Origin: Labyrinthula sp. Ha
Taxonomy: Eukaryota > Sar > Bigyra > Labyrinthulida > Labyrinthulaceae
DNA: 64,000 nt
Direction: 5' to 3'
Assembly: GCA_015227615.1 (NCBI GenBank)
Contig: JAALGZ010000006.1
Location: 1,426,001-1,490,000 of the forward strand
This document shows positions 48,048 through 59,590 of this stretch, in pieces (within the stretch, counting starts at the first letter, position 1; every line of letters begins with the position of its first letter). The position numbers and the translations under genes are program-made. The notes under the pieces were generated by a model that ran no database searches, was not told where the DNA came from, and saw only the letters and a program-made list of their open reading frames with translations.

Positions 48048-50720
48048 ATGAGCTTCGACTCAGATTCAGATGATATGATAGATATTGAAGAAATGGAACA
48101 AATCCAACAACTCGTAGCTCTTCAACACGATAACCTAGATGAGACAAGCTCTACAAATCCAGAAGAATCACCAAAGCCTGTTTCTCCGCCGAACAAACTC
48201 CGAAGACACAGTACAACAAACACTCTTTTTGCGAAAGTTGGAGATAAAGTAACTCGAAGAAAGAAGCGTAAGGGGAAAGATAGAACACCTCCAAAATCAT
48301 CCTTTAATGAAGTTGAGTTTGATGCAAATGCAACAGGTTACGGATTTACACCTAGGAAACGAAAGAAAGCATACTGGGGAAATTTCTTAACTAAGCGAAA
48401 TCCCTTCTTTGCTGATTATTTTGATTCCTTATTAAATAGTAAAAAATCATACATAGAAAAAAGTTATAGAGAGCATTGGATTGGATACTTTTTCTTTGGC
48501 CTCAACAATGGAGGAGCACTTTGTCCTTGGGTGATATTTTTACTGTTTCTTCCTCATTTCCTACTACTCAAGTCCGCTAACTTCTTCGTTGCTCTCTTGC
48601 TTAACATCCCTGCGCTGATGTACATTGGAATGGGTCTTCCTGAGCTCTTTGGTTTCATTTTCGCCCAGGCATTGCGTAGACTAGGTCCATTAAACCTTTA
48701 CCCATTTGAAGTAGGTGCACTGCAATTAAGCCCTTTTATTCACAGAGGTAGAATATATTGTCGCTTAGTAGTTTATGACGCTACCTTTGGAAATCCACCT
48801 GATTTTCCCTTTGAGAACTTTCTTGAAGTCGGCAAGCTGGATATGGATGCATCTGTTAAACTCAGTGATTTTAAGAATTTGTTTACTTTGACACCAAAAC
48901 CGTCGCCATTGAGAAAAGTTCCTGATTTCAAGTATTTTTTGAAGTTTGATTTTGATCACATTGAAATATCGGATGCACAATGTAACTTTCAAATGTATGA
49001 TGGAAAGTTTAATATTAATGAGTTTACTAAAATTTTAGCTACTGGTGAAGCTAAACAGGTTCTTGGGAAGGATCCGTTTCCAAACCAGTTGCAGGTTACT
49101 ATTTTAAGAGGACGAAATTTGAAGCCACACCGTCTTAAGAGGACAATTGATCCATATGTTGTTGTTAGAATTAGAAGAAATCATAAACATACAAGTACTA
49201 AGACAGAAACTCTTGATCCCATGTATAATGAAACTCTTTGCTTTAACTTGGATGATCCCTCTGTGGTGATGGAGATTGCAGTGTATGATAGAGACAGTCC
49301 ATCAGGGACTCAAATGACGTTTATTGGACATTGGGCTATGACAACAAAATATTTAATCTGCGACCCAACATTTACTTTTCATGTAAAAAATAAATACAAA
49401 GTTTACCCTCATAAGAGTTTGGGGCGAAAAGCTCGCTTTGCGGACCCCAAAAAAGCAGATTATGACTATGAAAGTGAAGATGACTTCGAGAATGAAGACA
49501 TTGAGAAAACCGCGAGTTATAAACAGCTTGGATTTCGAGGCTGGGTGCCTCTTGCCCAAAAGAACTGGGAACAGATGGGAGAATGTGGTTTATTAGAAGT
49601 CAAAGTTGTGTGGAAGCATGTTGATCAAGACCAGTTAGAAGTAGATCAGTTTAAGGAAAAGAGAAATTATACTGCTTTAGAGCAGCTTTCTCAACACAGT
49701 GCTGAAGATCAATTGCGATTTGGTGCTTGGAGTAGGTTAAAAAATTGGCTTGAACATGAACCATTCTGCTATGATGTAAAGCGATTTACTATCAGAAGAA
49801 CCCATTTTTTCCTGCAAGATTTGTTCAGGGGTTATGAAGGTAAAAATAAACCTAGATTGAGATCTGAGTCTATTCTTCGAGCTGCAAGTCGGAGGAAAGT
49901 TATTGGGCAACAGCAACAGCAAGATGTAACCGGAAGTGTTCCTATTGAGTTTATGGAAATGACAGAGAGATTCAGACCAAAGAATGGAGATATTGGGGTG
50001 ACTACTTTTCATGTTTTCTTCAACTTTTTCTTGGGTCTGATATTTGAATTTGCACGTAAAGGAAAAACAGGTCGAGCAGTTGCACAGATTATGTCAAGCG
50101 GGATATTTAATTTAAGAACTTCGGTGGTCAATGCGGTGAAAGGAGATTTTCAGAACACTACCCTAGGTCCATCAGGTTTAAAGCAGTACATGAACAATGT
50201 GATTAATGCTTCTATAGCGAGCGTCCAGGTGATGCACCAAAAGACTACTGCAAATAGGCAAAACGCAAGTAAGTTTAAGTACCCAATTGATGCTTATGAT
50301 GAAGATTTTCTTCTTCCTGCAGATAGAGTTGAAATATCAGGATATTTGGAAAGAATGCCAATGAGAGTTGTTGGTCAAATAACTACTGAGAAGATGAAGC
50401 AATTGTTAAAGAAAAATTTTGGTGTTGGAAACTTTAAGAAGAAATTTTTTGAGTTAAAAGGAAATACTCTATTTTATAGAAGAGATGAAAACATTGTTCA
50501 AGGAAAGGTTTATAACCTAACTTATAAGTTAGCACTTGCCGATATTCATAGTATTATTTATAGTAGATCAAAAGAAGAGTTGGTGCTTAATGTTCAGATG
50601 CACGAACATATTATTAGACTTCGACAACCAAAAAATAAAGATGGAGTGCAGAGAAGAAGTTTACAGAAATGGTTGTCAGTTTTCGCAACTCATAACATTG
50701 CGTGTGATGAAGTTGAGTAA
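48048..50720 (+). CDS. C2- and PH-domain membrane protein (possible lipid transfer)
   Basis: Intronless, 890 aa. Layout: acidic then basic disordered N-terminus (1-110); a membrane hairpin or two helices at about 158-205; a beta-rich block at 225-335 (VVYDATFGNPPDF..., ...FDFDHIEISDAQCNFQMYDG, KFNINEFTKIL); a C2 domain at about 346-525 (QLQVTILRGRNLKP, TIDPYVVVRI, VYDRDSPS); a helical middle; and a PH domain at about 764-884 (SGYLERMP, ...KKKFFELKGNTLFYRR). Block 225-335 has the rhythm of AsmA/VPS13-type lipid-transfer repeats (V.NPP.F...). Membrane anchor plus C2 plus PH suggests a tether at a membrane contact site, like extended synaptotagmins, although no SMP domain is seen. The C2 keeps only part of the Ca-binding aspartates (Asp368, 414, 416). 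Confidence 0.82.
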   Translation: MSFDSDSDDMIDIEEMEQIQQLVALQHDNLDETSSTNPEESPKPVSPPNKLRRHSTTNTLFAKVGDKVTRRKKRKGKDRTPPKSSFNEVEFDANATGYGFTPRKRKKAYWGNFLTKRNPFFADYFDSLLNSKKSYIEKSYREHWIGYFFFGLNNGGALCPWVIFLLFLPHFLLLKSANFFVALLLNIPALMYIGMGLPELFGFIFAQALRRLGPLNLYPFEVGALQLSPFIHRGRIYCRLVVYDATFGNPPDFPFENFLEVGKLDMDASVKLSDFKNLFTLTPKPSPLRKVPDFKYFLKFDFDHIEISDAQCNFQMYDGKFNINEFTKILATGEAKQVLGKDPFPNQLQVTILRGRNLKPHRLKRTIDPYVVVRIRRNHKHTSTKTETLDPMYNETLCFNLDDPSVVMEIAVYDRDSPSGTQMTFIGHWAMTTKYLICDPTFTFHVKNKYKVYPHKSLGRKARFADPKKADYDYESEDDFENEDIEKTASYKQLGFRGWVPLAQKNWEQMGECGLLEVKVVWKHVDQDQLEVDQFKEKRNYTALEQLSQHSAEDQLRFGAWSRLKNWLEHEPFCYDVKRFTIRRTHFFLQDLFRGYEGKNKPRLRSESILRAASRRKVIGQQQQQDVTGSVPIEFMEMTERFRPKNGDIGVTTFHVFFNFFLGLIFEFARKGKTGRAVAQIMSSGIFNLRTSVVNAVKGDFQNTTLGPSGLKQYMNNVINASIASVQVMHQKTTANRQNASKFKYPIDAYDEDFLLPADRVEISGYLERMPMRVVGQITTEKMKQLLKKNFGVGNFKKKFFELKGNTLFYRRDENIVQGKVYNLTYKLALADIHSIIYSRSKEELVLNVQMHEHIIRLRQPKNKDGVQRRSLQKWLSVFATHNIACDEVE

Positions 50721-53006
50721 AATGTTTCTTCAGGATGAACTCTTCACAAGGTAACTAAACATAGCTCTCTAATTGGTCTGCGAACAATACATGTATAGTA
50801 TTTCATATTCTTATTAGTTAAGGTGTTAGCATTCTTCTTTGCACAAGTCAACTGTATCTAGTTTTCCCGTATGTCTGTTTTCTTTTTTCAAGAAAGTAAT
50901 GTGTTTGCAATATCGGTGAAACTACCTTTCGTCGGGTTTTGGAGGATTGCTAGATTCCAGGGCACCAAGCGGCTAGAAGCCGAAGGAAATGATAAGGCAG
51001 ATACTAATCTGAGGCTTATAGGTATGAAGAAAACTAAGTGGAACAAACTAAGCTTTGGTAATATCTATCGTTAGAGAGCAAGGAATGAATTCGTAGTATA
51101 AAAGGATAGGTTAGAACTTACTACAAGTGCAGGAAACTCTATTCATGGCAAAGTATTTCCAAGTACGCTGTCTTTGAAAAGAGCATCACTTGCGACTATT
51201 AAAATGCTGGAGATTAGTTGGGGCAAGGAAGGGAAACTAAATGCCAAAGAATTGTAGCTGCTCTACTGGTTTAAGAGGTGTATAAGTTATTAATAGAGCG
51301 ACTAGAAGTTAAGTTGTTTTCAAACGGGTATGACAAAGAGGTTAAAGTCATATACTTTGCTCTTAATGATACTGGAAGTACAAAGCATAAACGTTATCAA
51401 GAGTTTAAAGATATTTTCTGTGAAGACGAAGATAAAACTAGTTTAAGAGTATGATAAACCGCAAGGAAACTACAGAAGTGTGGACATAGAAAAATCATTG
51501 ACTTAAAAGACGTTTAATCGCTCCAAGTACATCAATGCTGTAACTATATCATTCAGTCCATTCTGAATTGACCTTTCACATCCTTTCTTGTGTCAACTAA
51601 AATGGATGAGTTTAGACTTGGACAATCTAGTATTTACTTGTTGCAGGCTATAAACAATTGTATTTATAAATATTACTGCTGTATACATGTTAAAAACCCA
51701 CTTGAGGGGTTCAATATATAGTTCATTTACGTTCTTGCAATCCCTTTTCTAATAGGCTAGACTAGTACTAAGTTAACTTGAACTATCGACTTTTTTGTAG
51801 CACCTCCATTCCTAATTTTTCAAGGAAAAGAAGAAAACGTGAGAAGCCAGTGTCTTCTTATCTGTGCTCTCTACAACCTGTGGTATAAGTGGTTGACTAT
51901 AAGTGGGACTGACAAGTTGGTACACCTTAAACATTTACAAGGACTATGTAACCAAGCTCCATTTTTCTCTTCAACCAGGAAAATTATCTCTAGAACAAGG
52001 ATAAGGAAAAGATATGCTGGAATATCTTGGTTTTTCCTGAGTGGGTCCACTTCCTACTGTTTTTAAATATCTCAAGTTCGACTTAAAATGTGAAACCAAC
52101 CTGTGGGTAGCCAAGAATTAAATTTCAACTCAACTCAATAAAACCGACAATAGCCTTCATTAGGCCTAAAATATTGTTTGATAATATTTTTACATACAAG
52201 GGCGAATAGTTCAGGTCTGTGGTTAGAGAGGATCTTATAACCGAGACGTTTGGAATTCATATCATATTTCGGACACATATTTTTACACCAAATCAAAACT
52301 TTGTACCTAATGTCTAAAACAAACACAGAGATACCTACTTAATAGAAAAAATGCTAAACTCTCAGTGAGCTTAAAAGCACTGTCCTTTAAATTTTTGCAA
52401 CTATGCACGTTCCCTGCTAGTAATGAAACACTCATACTCTAACTGCCTCTATAGAAAAATTCAACTACGCCACATAACTTCGAATTAAACCTTAGGAGTG
52501 TTATGTTTTCTTTCACAGCAGGGAGATGAATTATAGAGCAAAACGTTGAAAACTATGTTTTGGAAGAGTGATATATTTTTGCATATGTATTGGTCCCTGC
52601 AAAGTTCTACCAGTTTTGATCACGTAATTAATCCGGGGCACTATCTGTCCTCTTCAGCTTTTGTTAAAGAGAGTTCTCGGAGAAAATATATGAAACATAT
52701 ACGAAATAGTATTACAGTATGAATCTTTCACTGATATACATAATAGTTTCTCTGTTTCAACTACATTCATTTTCTCAGTTAGAAGCAGCTGTTATCAAAA
52801 CTTTTAGTTATAATATAAGTCTCAACTTTCTATAATGAATAGAGTTATCATAAATTAAAGTCTTGTCAAAACTGGTAAAGCGTAGGAGCCCAAGTGCTAA
52901 GACTGAAACATAGAGAACCCTCGAACAATAATCAGATACCCGTGACTTTCGCAAACAAGAGTTCAGGCAAAGCTCATATATAAATAGAAGCTAGAAATAA
53001 TATACC
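50721..53006. other. Intergenic, nothing recognised
   Basis: 2.3 kb with no convincing gene. A TATA-like ATATATAAATAG is found at 52,976-52,987, only 20 bp before the lectin ATG, which is too close for a standard TATA box driving that start. Confidence 0.45.
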
Positions 53007-53862
53007 ATGGAGTTTTGTCTGGGTGAAACAGCTTTCATTTTCTATACACAAACCCGGACATTTGATGGGGCTTCCAGTTTTTGTCAAGCACGAGGAACCA
53101 CTCTTGCACGAATAAGTTCAACACAAGAGCAGTTACTTATTGAAGAGAACTTATTCACAATTGTCACAAGTGACGTATGGATTGGGACTGACTGTGATGA
53201 ACAAATTGCCGATCCTTGTGATTTTAAGTTTGTAGATGGTTTCCAAGATAATAGCTTCATGCAGACACCAGAGACATTTCCCTGGGGAGCGGATGAACCA
53301 TCGAAAGTTTCAGTTAGAGATAGGCATTGTGTCAGGTACTTTTGCTAGATTTATTCATGTCCTTAGCATGATTCAAACTTCTTTTGAGTGGGAAGACCAA
53401 AGCTGTCTTGAAGAACATCCCTTTCTTTGCCGAGGATCCTGTGTTGTATCAACAAATACTCCGACTTTCTTACCTTCAGCTTCCCCAACAAATACTCCTT
53501 CTGCTTCTCCATCCTTACATCCTTCTAACTCCCCTTCCCGTTCTCCCACCTCTAGTCCAACACCACCTGTCCCCTTTAGCAATGGAAACGGAAACTCAGC
53601 AAACCCTGCAGCGAACTTATACAGACTGGCCTTAATCTTTTCTCTCGTTTTTTTTGCGTTGATCTTATCATTTTTCTTGATAAAAACTAAACGGACGAAT
53701 CTCGCACATCAACGAACTCTTCGTGAAAAAAACACGTCATCAGGAAGAAGTGCCTTTTCAAACGTTGTACAAACTAATCAAAGTACACCTAGAAATCAGA
53801 ATGAAGTTTATATTCAGAAGCTATCACCTATCTTAAGCTCGCCAAACCCATTGCGTATGTGA
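53007..53862 (+). CDS. C-type lectin-like membrane protein with Pro/Ser stalk
   Basis: Two exons, 53,007-53,335 and 53,367-53,862, with a 31-nt intron (53,336-53,366); 274 aa. Residues 1-127 are a C-type lectin fold: FDGASSFCQARGTTLARISS, DVWIGTDCDE, WGADEPS and the conserved end FEWEDQSCLEEHPFLC, which is completed only after splicing. Next comes a stalk of about 40 residues rich in Ser, Pro and Thr (SPSLHPSNSPSRSPT), a style common in stramenopile surface proteins, then one transmembrane helix (LALIFSLVFFALILSFFLI), a basic stop-transfer KTKR and a short Ser/Asn-rich tail. No signal peptide is seen at this ATG, so a first exon may be missing. The canonical EPN/QPD sugar motif is replaced by DEP. 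Confidence 0.82.
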
Positions 53863-53869
53863 ATAAAAC

Positions 53870-54842
53870 TTATTCTATAGTATAATTATTAAAGAATGCA
53901 TGATACAAGTGCTTGAAACGTGCGTGTTGAAAAATGTCCATATCACCCAAACTAAGTTGTATACGTACTAAATTTTCATTCACTAGGTAAGCCTTTTCTA
54001 TAAATATAATAGCACCTTCATCAATATTTTCTAATGAGCAATGTATAAAAGTCAAAGTTTGACACTGGGACAGAAACGAACCCAACATCTTAGTTCCAGC
54101 TTTACAAATCTTTACTCAGTTATTAAGAAGGGAGAGTCTTTCCAAGGAAAATTTCAGGTCGCTTTTTTCTAAGTAAGTTAGAATTTTCAGTACTGTAAAC
54201 TTTGATGTTAAACTTGAACTCAATATCAGTACTTTGAGGTTTGAAGCTGAAGAAGAATCTGATAAAATTTTTGCCGCAAATATAGCCCCTGGAAGTTTAT
54301 TTCGCGGTTGAATGTGAAGATATCCCAGAGTAAGAATAAAATTATCACATCTTATGCGTTCTATTTGTTCAGCAAATTTTGCACAGACTCCAGGTTTAAG
54401 GCTCGTGGAAAGCAGATTTAACTTTACAGTTTCAAACTTCGGTTTATTGGGTACAAAACCTTTTAAGAAGGTTTTTGGATGAATTACACGTTCTTTGAAC
54501 TCAAAAGTTTGAAGGAGTGTGTCGGCTGTGGCCGCAGCTTCTTTCGTAAAATGAACGAACTTTCCAACTTCTAGAGTATCCTTATTATTATAGTTCAACA
54601 GGCGGTTTCCAAGGTATTTATCCATGTTCTTCTGCAAGTCTTTAAAATGAGAATAATGATGCATCCCACGTCTTGAAAAAAAATCTGTGTAAAGGTTCTC
54701 TTTAATCCACAAGTTAAAGCTCTCAATAGTCCGAGCTTTATCAAAATGGTAGCTAAATTTCTTCAATTCATTGATGAAGCAGATATTAATTTTTATATCA
54801 ATTGCAAGACCAGTTTCTCGGTCGCTTTCTGCCACTTCTGTC
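53870..54842 (-). pseudogene. LRR-like host gene cut at its start codon by the retroelement
   Basis: A long minus-strand frame (54,838-54,116) is followed, after one in-frame TGA, by 81 more codons in the same frame to 53,870. The C-terminal half has leucine-rich-repeat rhythm (LKVLILSSSLTSKFTVLKIL, FSLERLSLLNN, then after the TGA FLSQCQTLTFIHCSLENIDEG). There is no ATG at the 5' end here: the frame meets the LTR after GACAGAAGTGGC. On the other side of the element, 61,840-61,835 reads ATGACA, where GACA is the 4-bp target duplication. So the intact gene began ATG ACA GAA GTG GCA and was split inside the first two codons. The first ATG remaining is at about codon 60. The gene is very likely dead unless it is expressed from the LTR with a shortened product. 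Function unknown. Confidence 0.7.
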
Positions 54843-55121
54843 TATTGAGGGTTTTTCGTCCTTTTACTTTTTCTTGTAGACGTGCGCAAATCAAATAACT
54901 CGAATAGAATAAGTATTGATAGCAGTTTCACCTTTTCTTACTTTTGTTAACTCTTAAAAACGTAACGGCTATATATTCCAACTATTCCAACGGCTAACAC
55001 TAAACCAAACATAAGGGAAATAAAAGAGAGCAAAGTAAAAGGCTCAAACCCTCATGTAACCAACTCTTTTAGCATAAAATATAACAATTAGGAGAGGAAT
55101 AAAAGCTATTCTTCCTTAACA
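54843..55121 (-). repeat. 3' LTR (279 bp)
   Basis: Aligns end to end without gaps with the copy at 61,556-61,834, five differences, all transitions. On the element strand it begins TGTTAAGG and ends CCCTCAATA. It abuts the disrupted host gene, which lies on the same strand just downstream. Confidence 0.95.
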
Positions 55122-55131
55122 TCGCCCCATT

Positions 55132-55950
55132 TTATTCTTCGATAAATGTTAGCTTCACATTAACTTCTTTTCCCACAGTAATCCACTTTCTTCGTAGATT
55201 GTTCATTCTTCCAAAAAGCTCCAAACAAATAAGATTATTTCCTATCATTCGCTCAATCATCTTATACAACTCAATGGGCTTCATAGAATTGCCATACTTC
55301 CGCCCAAAAAATGATTCTTTACCAATAAACCTCGTTTTCAAACCTGCTGAAAAATCCCCTCGTAAACCTATTAAACACTCTGCAACACAGGCACCAGATA
55401 TATTCCCTAAAGTTGATAATAATTTTCCTGACTTCGAAGTTTTAACCAATAACAAACGACTCATAAACTTTATCTCATTCTTCTCGAACCATTTTAGAGC
55501 TAATTTTCTTTTCGAAGCTAAAGTCCATACGAACCATAAATTATCTTGGCCCAAGGAACTAACATCCAATGCCATTATATCTTTATCCTTCATTTGATCA
55601 TAATTATTACTAGGTCCACGGATAGGATCTCCAGAGAATAAATTATACGGAAAATCCACTATAACCACCTGAGGCTTAAGCTCAGTACTCTTCAGAAACT
55701 CTTGAACATCTTGTTTTATCATTCTTGAACCGTGTGGAATCTTCCATATTTTACCATATACTCCTAATTCCTTATTCGTGTAGCTAAACAAATTGGATGC
55801 AACTTCATCTGATATACCCAACAATTTCTTACTTTTCACCTGCTCTTCATCTTCCTCAACATTCACTGCCAAACAAACAAGGTTCACATATTGGGATATC
55901 TTTTTTAAACGAACCCTAAACTCTTTAATGAGGCCATTTATAAATTCCTC
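55132..55950 (-). mobile_element. Retroelement part: MT-A70-like N6-adenine methyltransferase
   Basis: An open frame of about 250 codons just before the 3' LTR. It shows the order of the MT-A70 (METTL3/4, Ime4) fold: PQVVIVDFPYNLFSGDPIRG (SAM/catalytic motif region), NLWFVWTLASKRKLALKWFE, MSRLLLVKTSKSGKLL, VAECLIGLRGDFSAG and SMKPIELYKMIERM with CLELFGRMNNLRRKWITVG. The KP.E.Y.LIE...ELF.R....W...G block is diagnostic. By family it would put methyl groups on adenine N6 in DNA or RNA. It lies where some elements carry env or other extra genes. The upstream boundary is approximate. Confidence 0.8.
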
Positions 55951-56052
55951 AAAACATACTAAATCTCCTTTATATTTTGGATACCCTTTTCAAATATCCC
56001 CATTCTTTCTACAGCAGCTAATCATATTATGCAACTTAATTAAGCCAGGTAA

Positions 56053-56562
56053 TCACATTATGTCATAGACCAAAGTTACATCAACTTCATCCAGATCTGA
56101 CTTTTTTAGTTCCATTGAACCAAAACTCCACAAAGTCAAATATCTTTTCAATAAACATTGTCTTTCTGAATCAGGTAAAATCTTCTTTTTATAACATCCT
56201 TTTTCATAAAACTTCTCTCTTAAATAACATAAATCCACTTTTAATCTCAGAAAATGTTCCAAACTTTGAACACCTATAAATCTCTGCATTTTAGTATACA
56301 TTTTCTGCTTATTTTTTCCAGGAAGATATTTTCGATACTCTCTAAACTTACCCATCCCAAACTTTATGACTAGAATATTTAGAATATCGAATTCAACTTC
56401 TGACCATCCTTCTTGACTCCACTTTCCATCGGGAGCTATATTATTTATTCTTCCTTTGAGTAACTTAAACTTCCATTCCTGAAGCTCAACTTGCTCATTT
56501 TCCTTAATCACAAAGATTCCAAATCTGTTAATCCATTCATTGGTGGGAAACAATGTCTTCAA
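56053..56562 (-). mobile_element. Retroelement part: Myb/SANT-like domain region
   Basis: An open frame of about 169 codons between the integrase and the methyltransferase part. It contains EVEFDILNILVIKFGMGKFR, then KYLPGKNKQKMYTKMQRFIG and QSLEHFLRLKVDL. This is the pattern of a Myb/SANT-like DNA-binding helix bundle found next to MT-A70 or chromatin domains in some protist proteins (from memory, not searched). It may have formed one protein with the methyltransferase or with the integrase tail; I cannot decide which. Confidence 0.55.
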
Positions 56563-56869
56563 GAGAGATATCGCTTCCTTAACTAAATCATTCTCCTTAT
56601 TCTCTTCAAAATATTTTTTTCAATAACAAAGGTACATCTTCAAATATAGGAACAAATGTCTCCATTTATTTCCTGTCTCAGCAAATCCTTTCCACGCGAT
56701 ATGTACCAAGATTTTACCATTTCTCACCTTTCTAATATCTTTCACACCATCCACAGCTAACTTTCCTTTATCAGTGATGAAATCTGCTTGTGTATTAGCA
56801 TTTTACAAAAAAGTAGATGGATCAATGGGCACCATTAGCGAAGCATGACTTGTCTTCTTAATTCCAAAT

Positions 56870-58213
56870 AAATCTTCTACTTCATAAATATGTTCGGATA
56901 TTATTTTTATTATTTGGTAAGGACCAGACCATCTAGATCTGCACTTGTGCTTATTGCCAGAATCCACAGGTTTTTCTGGCAACCAAACGTATTCTATTTC
57001 GTGAAAACTAATAGGAAGTAATCGTTTGTTTTATCTCTTATGGACATTATGTCTCTAGAGTAAGCCCTTTCTGAATGCTTTTTCTTGCAACTCATGGATC
57101 TTCTTATGTAATCCACTAGCTTGCGCTTTCAGCATCTCAATTTCAGCTTCTCTTAATCCTTCAAGTGAATACCCAATAACACTTATACCCAATTTTTCTC
57201 CAAATAAGAGTTCAAACGGAGTTTGCTCCTCTAAATATCTGCATCGTAAAAGAGATGAGTTCATGTACAATTGCACCATATCTAAGATACCTGGCCATTG
57301 TTCTTTTATTCATCCAAAATCTGATACCAAACACCTAAAATTCTTCAAAATTTCACGATTTGTACTTCTACAGATTCAGATGTTTGGCTGCAATATGCAA
57401 CAGTAATGTAATGGATTCCATTACAGCTTCTTAAAAATGTTTTAACTATTTTGTTAACGAAATGAATACCTTGGTCAGTCACTAACATAAACTGCCTTGC
57501 TAAACTAAGACTAGTATTAAACTTCCATAAACCTTGAACTACAGAAACAGCTGTAGGGACCTTAACATAACCCAATGAAGTGATCCCAGTTAAACTATCA
57601 ATAATAGTTAATACCCAACTAGTGGGATTTATATAAAAAAAACAGCATATGAAATACTCCAAGCACTTTAACCTAATTTGGTCAAGTTGATTGGTGTCCT
57701 TATAATTAAAGACCTTCTTTGACAATACATGTATTTTAAATGCATACGACCAATAGTTTCTTTCAATAGCTTTGATAATTATGGAAGTACTACGTAATTC
57801 TTTCGAATAAATGCCCATTCCAGTTTCTTCGCCCCATGATTGTAAAGCGAATGTACATGTACCATAGCTGGTGCTATCAAACTTTTCGCGAGAATGATTT
57901 TTCCACTTTGTTTTAATACTTTCTGCAAGTTCTTTTTATCCCTTCTTTGCATCTCTAATACAAACAGTTCATCCATTATAGGCCAGTTTCCCGCTAACAG
58001 GCCATTTTGCGAAGGATGGCGATGTGATACATGATATTCATCAACTCTCTCCCAATATTCAGCTTCATCTTTATCTTGCATCACTGCCTTCAAACACTTT
58101 AATTGTTCTTTCTCTCCTGATTCACTACAATTAGGGTTCAACCAGCGTGACAATATATCAACTGGTACATTTTTATATCCCTCTAAATGGTATACTTGTA
58201 AATTGATGTGCAT
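56870..58213 (-). mobile_element. Retroelement part: integrase
   Basis: The zinc-binding N-terminal region (HVHSLYNHGAKKLEW) lies near 57.8 kb, the catalytic core region (VLTIIDSLTGITSLGY, then MLVTDQGIHFVNKIVK) at about 57.4-57.6 kb, and the C-terminal GPY/F region (SRWSGPYQIIKIISEHIYEV) near 56.9 kb. This order and the GPY/F motif are typical of Ty3/Gypsy elements. Broken. Confidence 0.82.
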
Positions 58214-58423
58214 AAAATCTGCCGCTCATCTACCGATACGTGTAGCATATGCTTTAATATTCACATCTTTGGGAGCTAAAATGCCAACTAAGTTTCTGTG
58301 ATCAGTAAATAATATTTTTCGGTGACCGTTAAAAAGTAAGTAATAAGGATATTTCTTCAACGCCATCACGGCGGGGTACAACTCCTTTGAGGAGATGTGC
58401 CGGCTTATTTGAGAACAAGTAAA

Positions 58424-59590
58424 TTACCCACTTGACATAGTAATAACTCGAAAACCACTTGCTAAGGGTTCTTTCATATCTACTGCTTCAGAAGTTTGTG
58501 CTATATATAAACCCCAATGGAGATCACTAGCATCAGCGAAAATATATAGACCCTCCTTAAAATTATAGTAACCAAGTTTAGTCTTCAGAGATTGTTTCAA
58601 TACTTTGATTAGTTCTTCAAAGTCAGAAGTTAATTCAGGAGACCAATCTAAAAGGATTCTCTTTTTCTCTAAGTTCTTCAACCGACCTGTAATTTCAAAC
58701 TTTCCTATAACAGCCTTTCTTATCCTTGAGAATTGGGGAATACTCGAACATAGAAAGTTAGCAGTACATACAAACTGCGCTAACTCGTGGAGATATTTGA
58801 GTCTCTGTCGCTCTAATAAACCCGTTGCATATGTTGAATCAAATTTGAATCCTTGTTTGCTTAACTTTCTTCCGCATAATATCACCTCGTCACATATAAA
58901 GTCACATTTCTCGATGTTTATCCCTTAATTATTCTTCGAATTTTGCGTTAGATATTGATCCATGTATTCTAATAATTCATCGGTGGTTTCAGCCATTATA
59001 GTTGTATCATCAATCCACTGCATTGCATGGTGTGGCCATAATTTTGCAGGTAGCAGTACTTCTTCAATCTGCCTCATACTAAACAATGAAGGTGTGTTAC
59101 ACTACCCTTGGGGTGCTTCATTAAAGGAGTAAGCTACTCCCCAAGGAGTGGTGAACGTGAAGTATCTTCCAGCTTTCTAGGTGCACTTCAAATAATTAAA
59201 ACCGCTCAAAAAATCAAACGTGGCATTGTAACTCTTTCCTCTTGCACGATTAAACTGTAAACCCAACTTGGGCAACGTATTACTAACACGTTTTGTAATA
59301 CTGTTCAGTGGCCTAAAATCTACAACGAGATGGAAGCGTTTAGGTCCCTTTTTTGGTACCACCATTACGCTCATTGCCGTCGTCGGGTCAGTGTTTACCC
59401 GTATTATCGAAGCTTTCAACATCTGCTTCGCTCTAGTGCGAAGAAACTGCTCCTGTTCCGGACCAGCTGGGTGCTGTTTAAGCACCCCCGCTGACTTCCC
59501 ATTTTCTAGAGTGCAGTTAATGGGCGTCAAATTCGATAACTTAGTCGGAGACTCTCCATCGCCAAAGCAAATTGCATGACGTTTCATCAT
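58424..59590 (-). mobile_element. Retroelement part: reverse transcriptase and RNase H
   Basis: Reverse transcriptase blocks are readable around 59.2-59.6 kb (MSVMVVPKKGPKRFHLVVDF, RPLNSITKR) and the catalytic aspartate pair at about 59.0 kb (MQWIDDTTIMAETTDELLEY). The RNase H start LYIFADASDLHWGLYIA lies near 58.5 kb. Family: Ty3/Gypsy. Broken. Confidence 0.88.

Noticed and set aside
52976-52987. TATA box for the lectin gene
   Set aside because: Only 20 bp before the ATG; transcription would start at or after the start codon.
54116-54835. A self-contained 239-aa gene starting at 54,835
   Set aside because: The start codon there is GTG; the true ATG lies across the retroelement, and the frame continues past the TGA.
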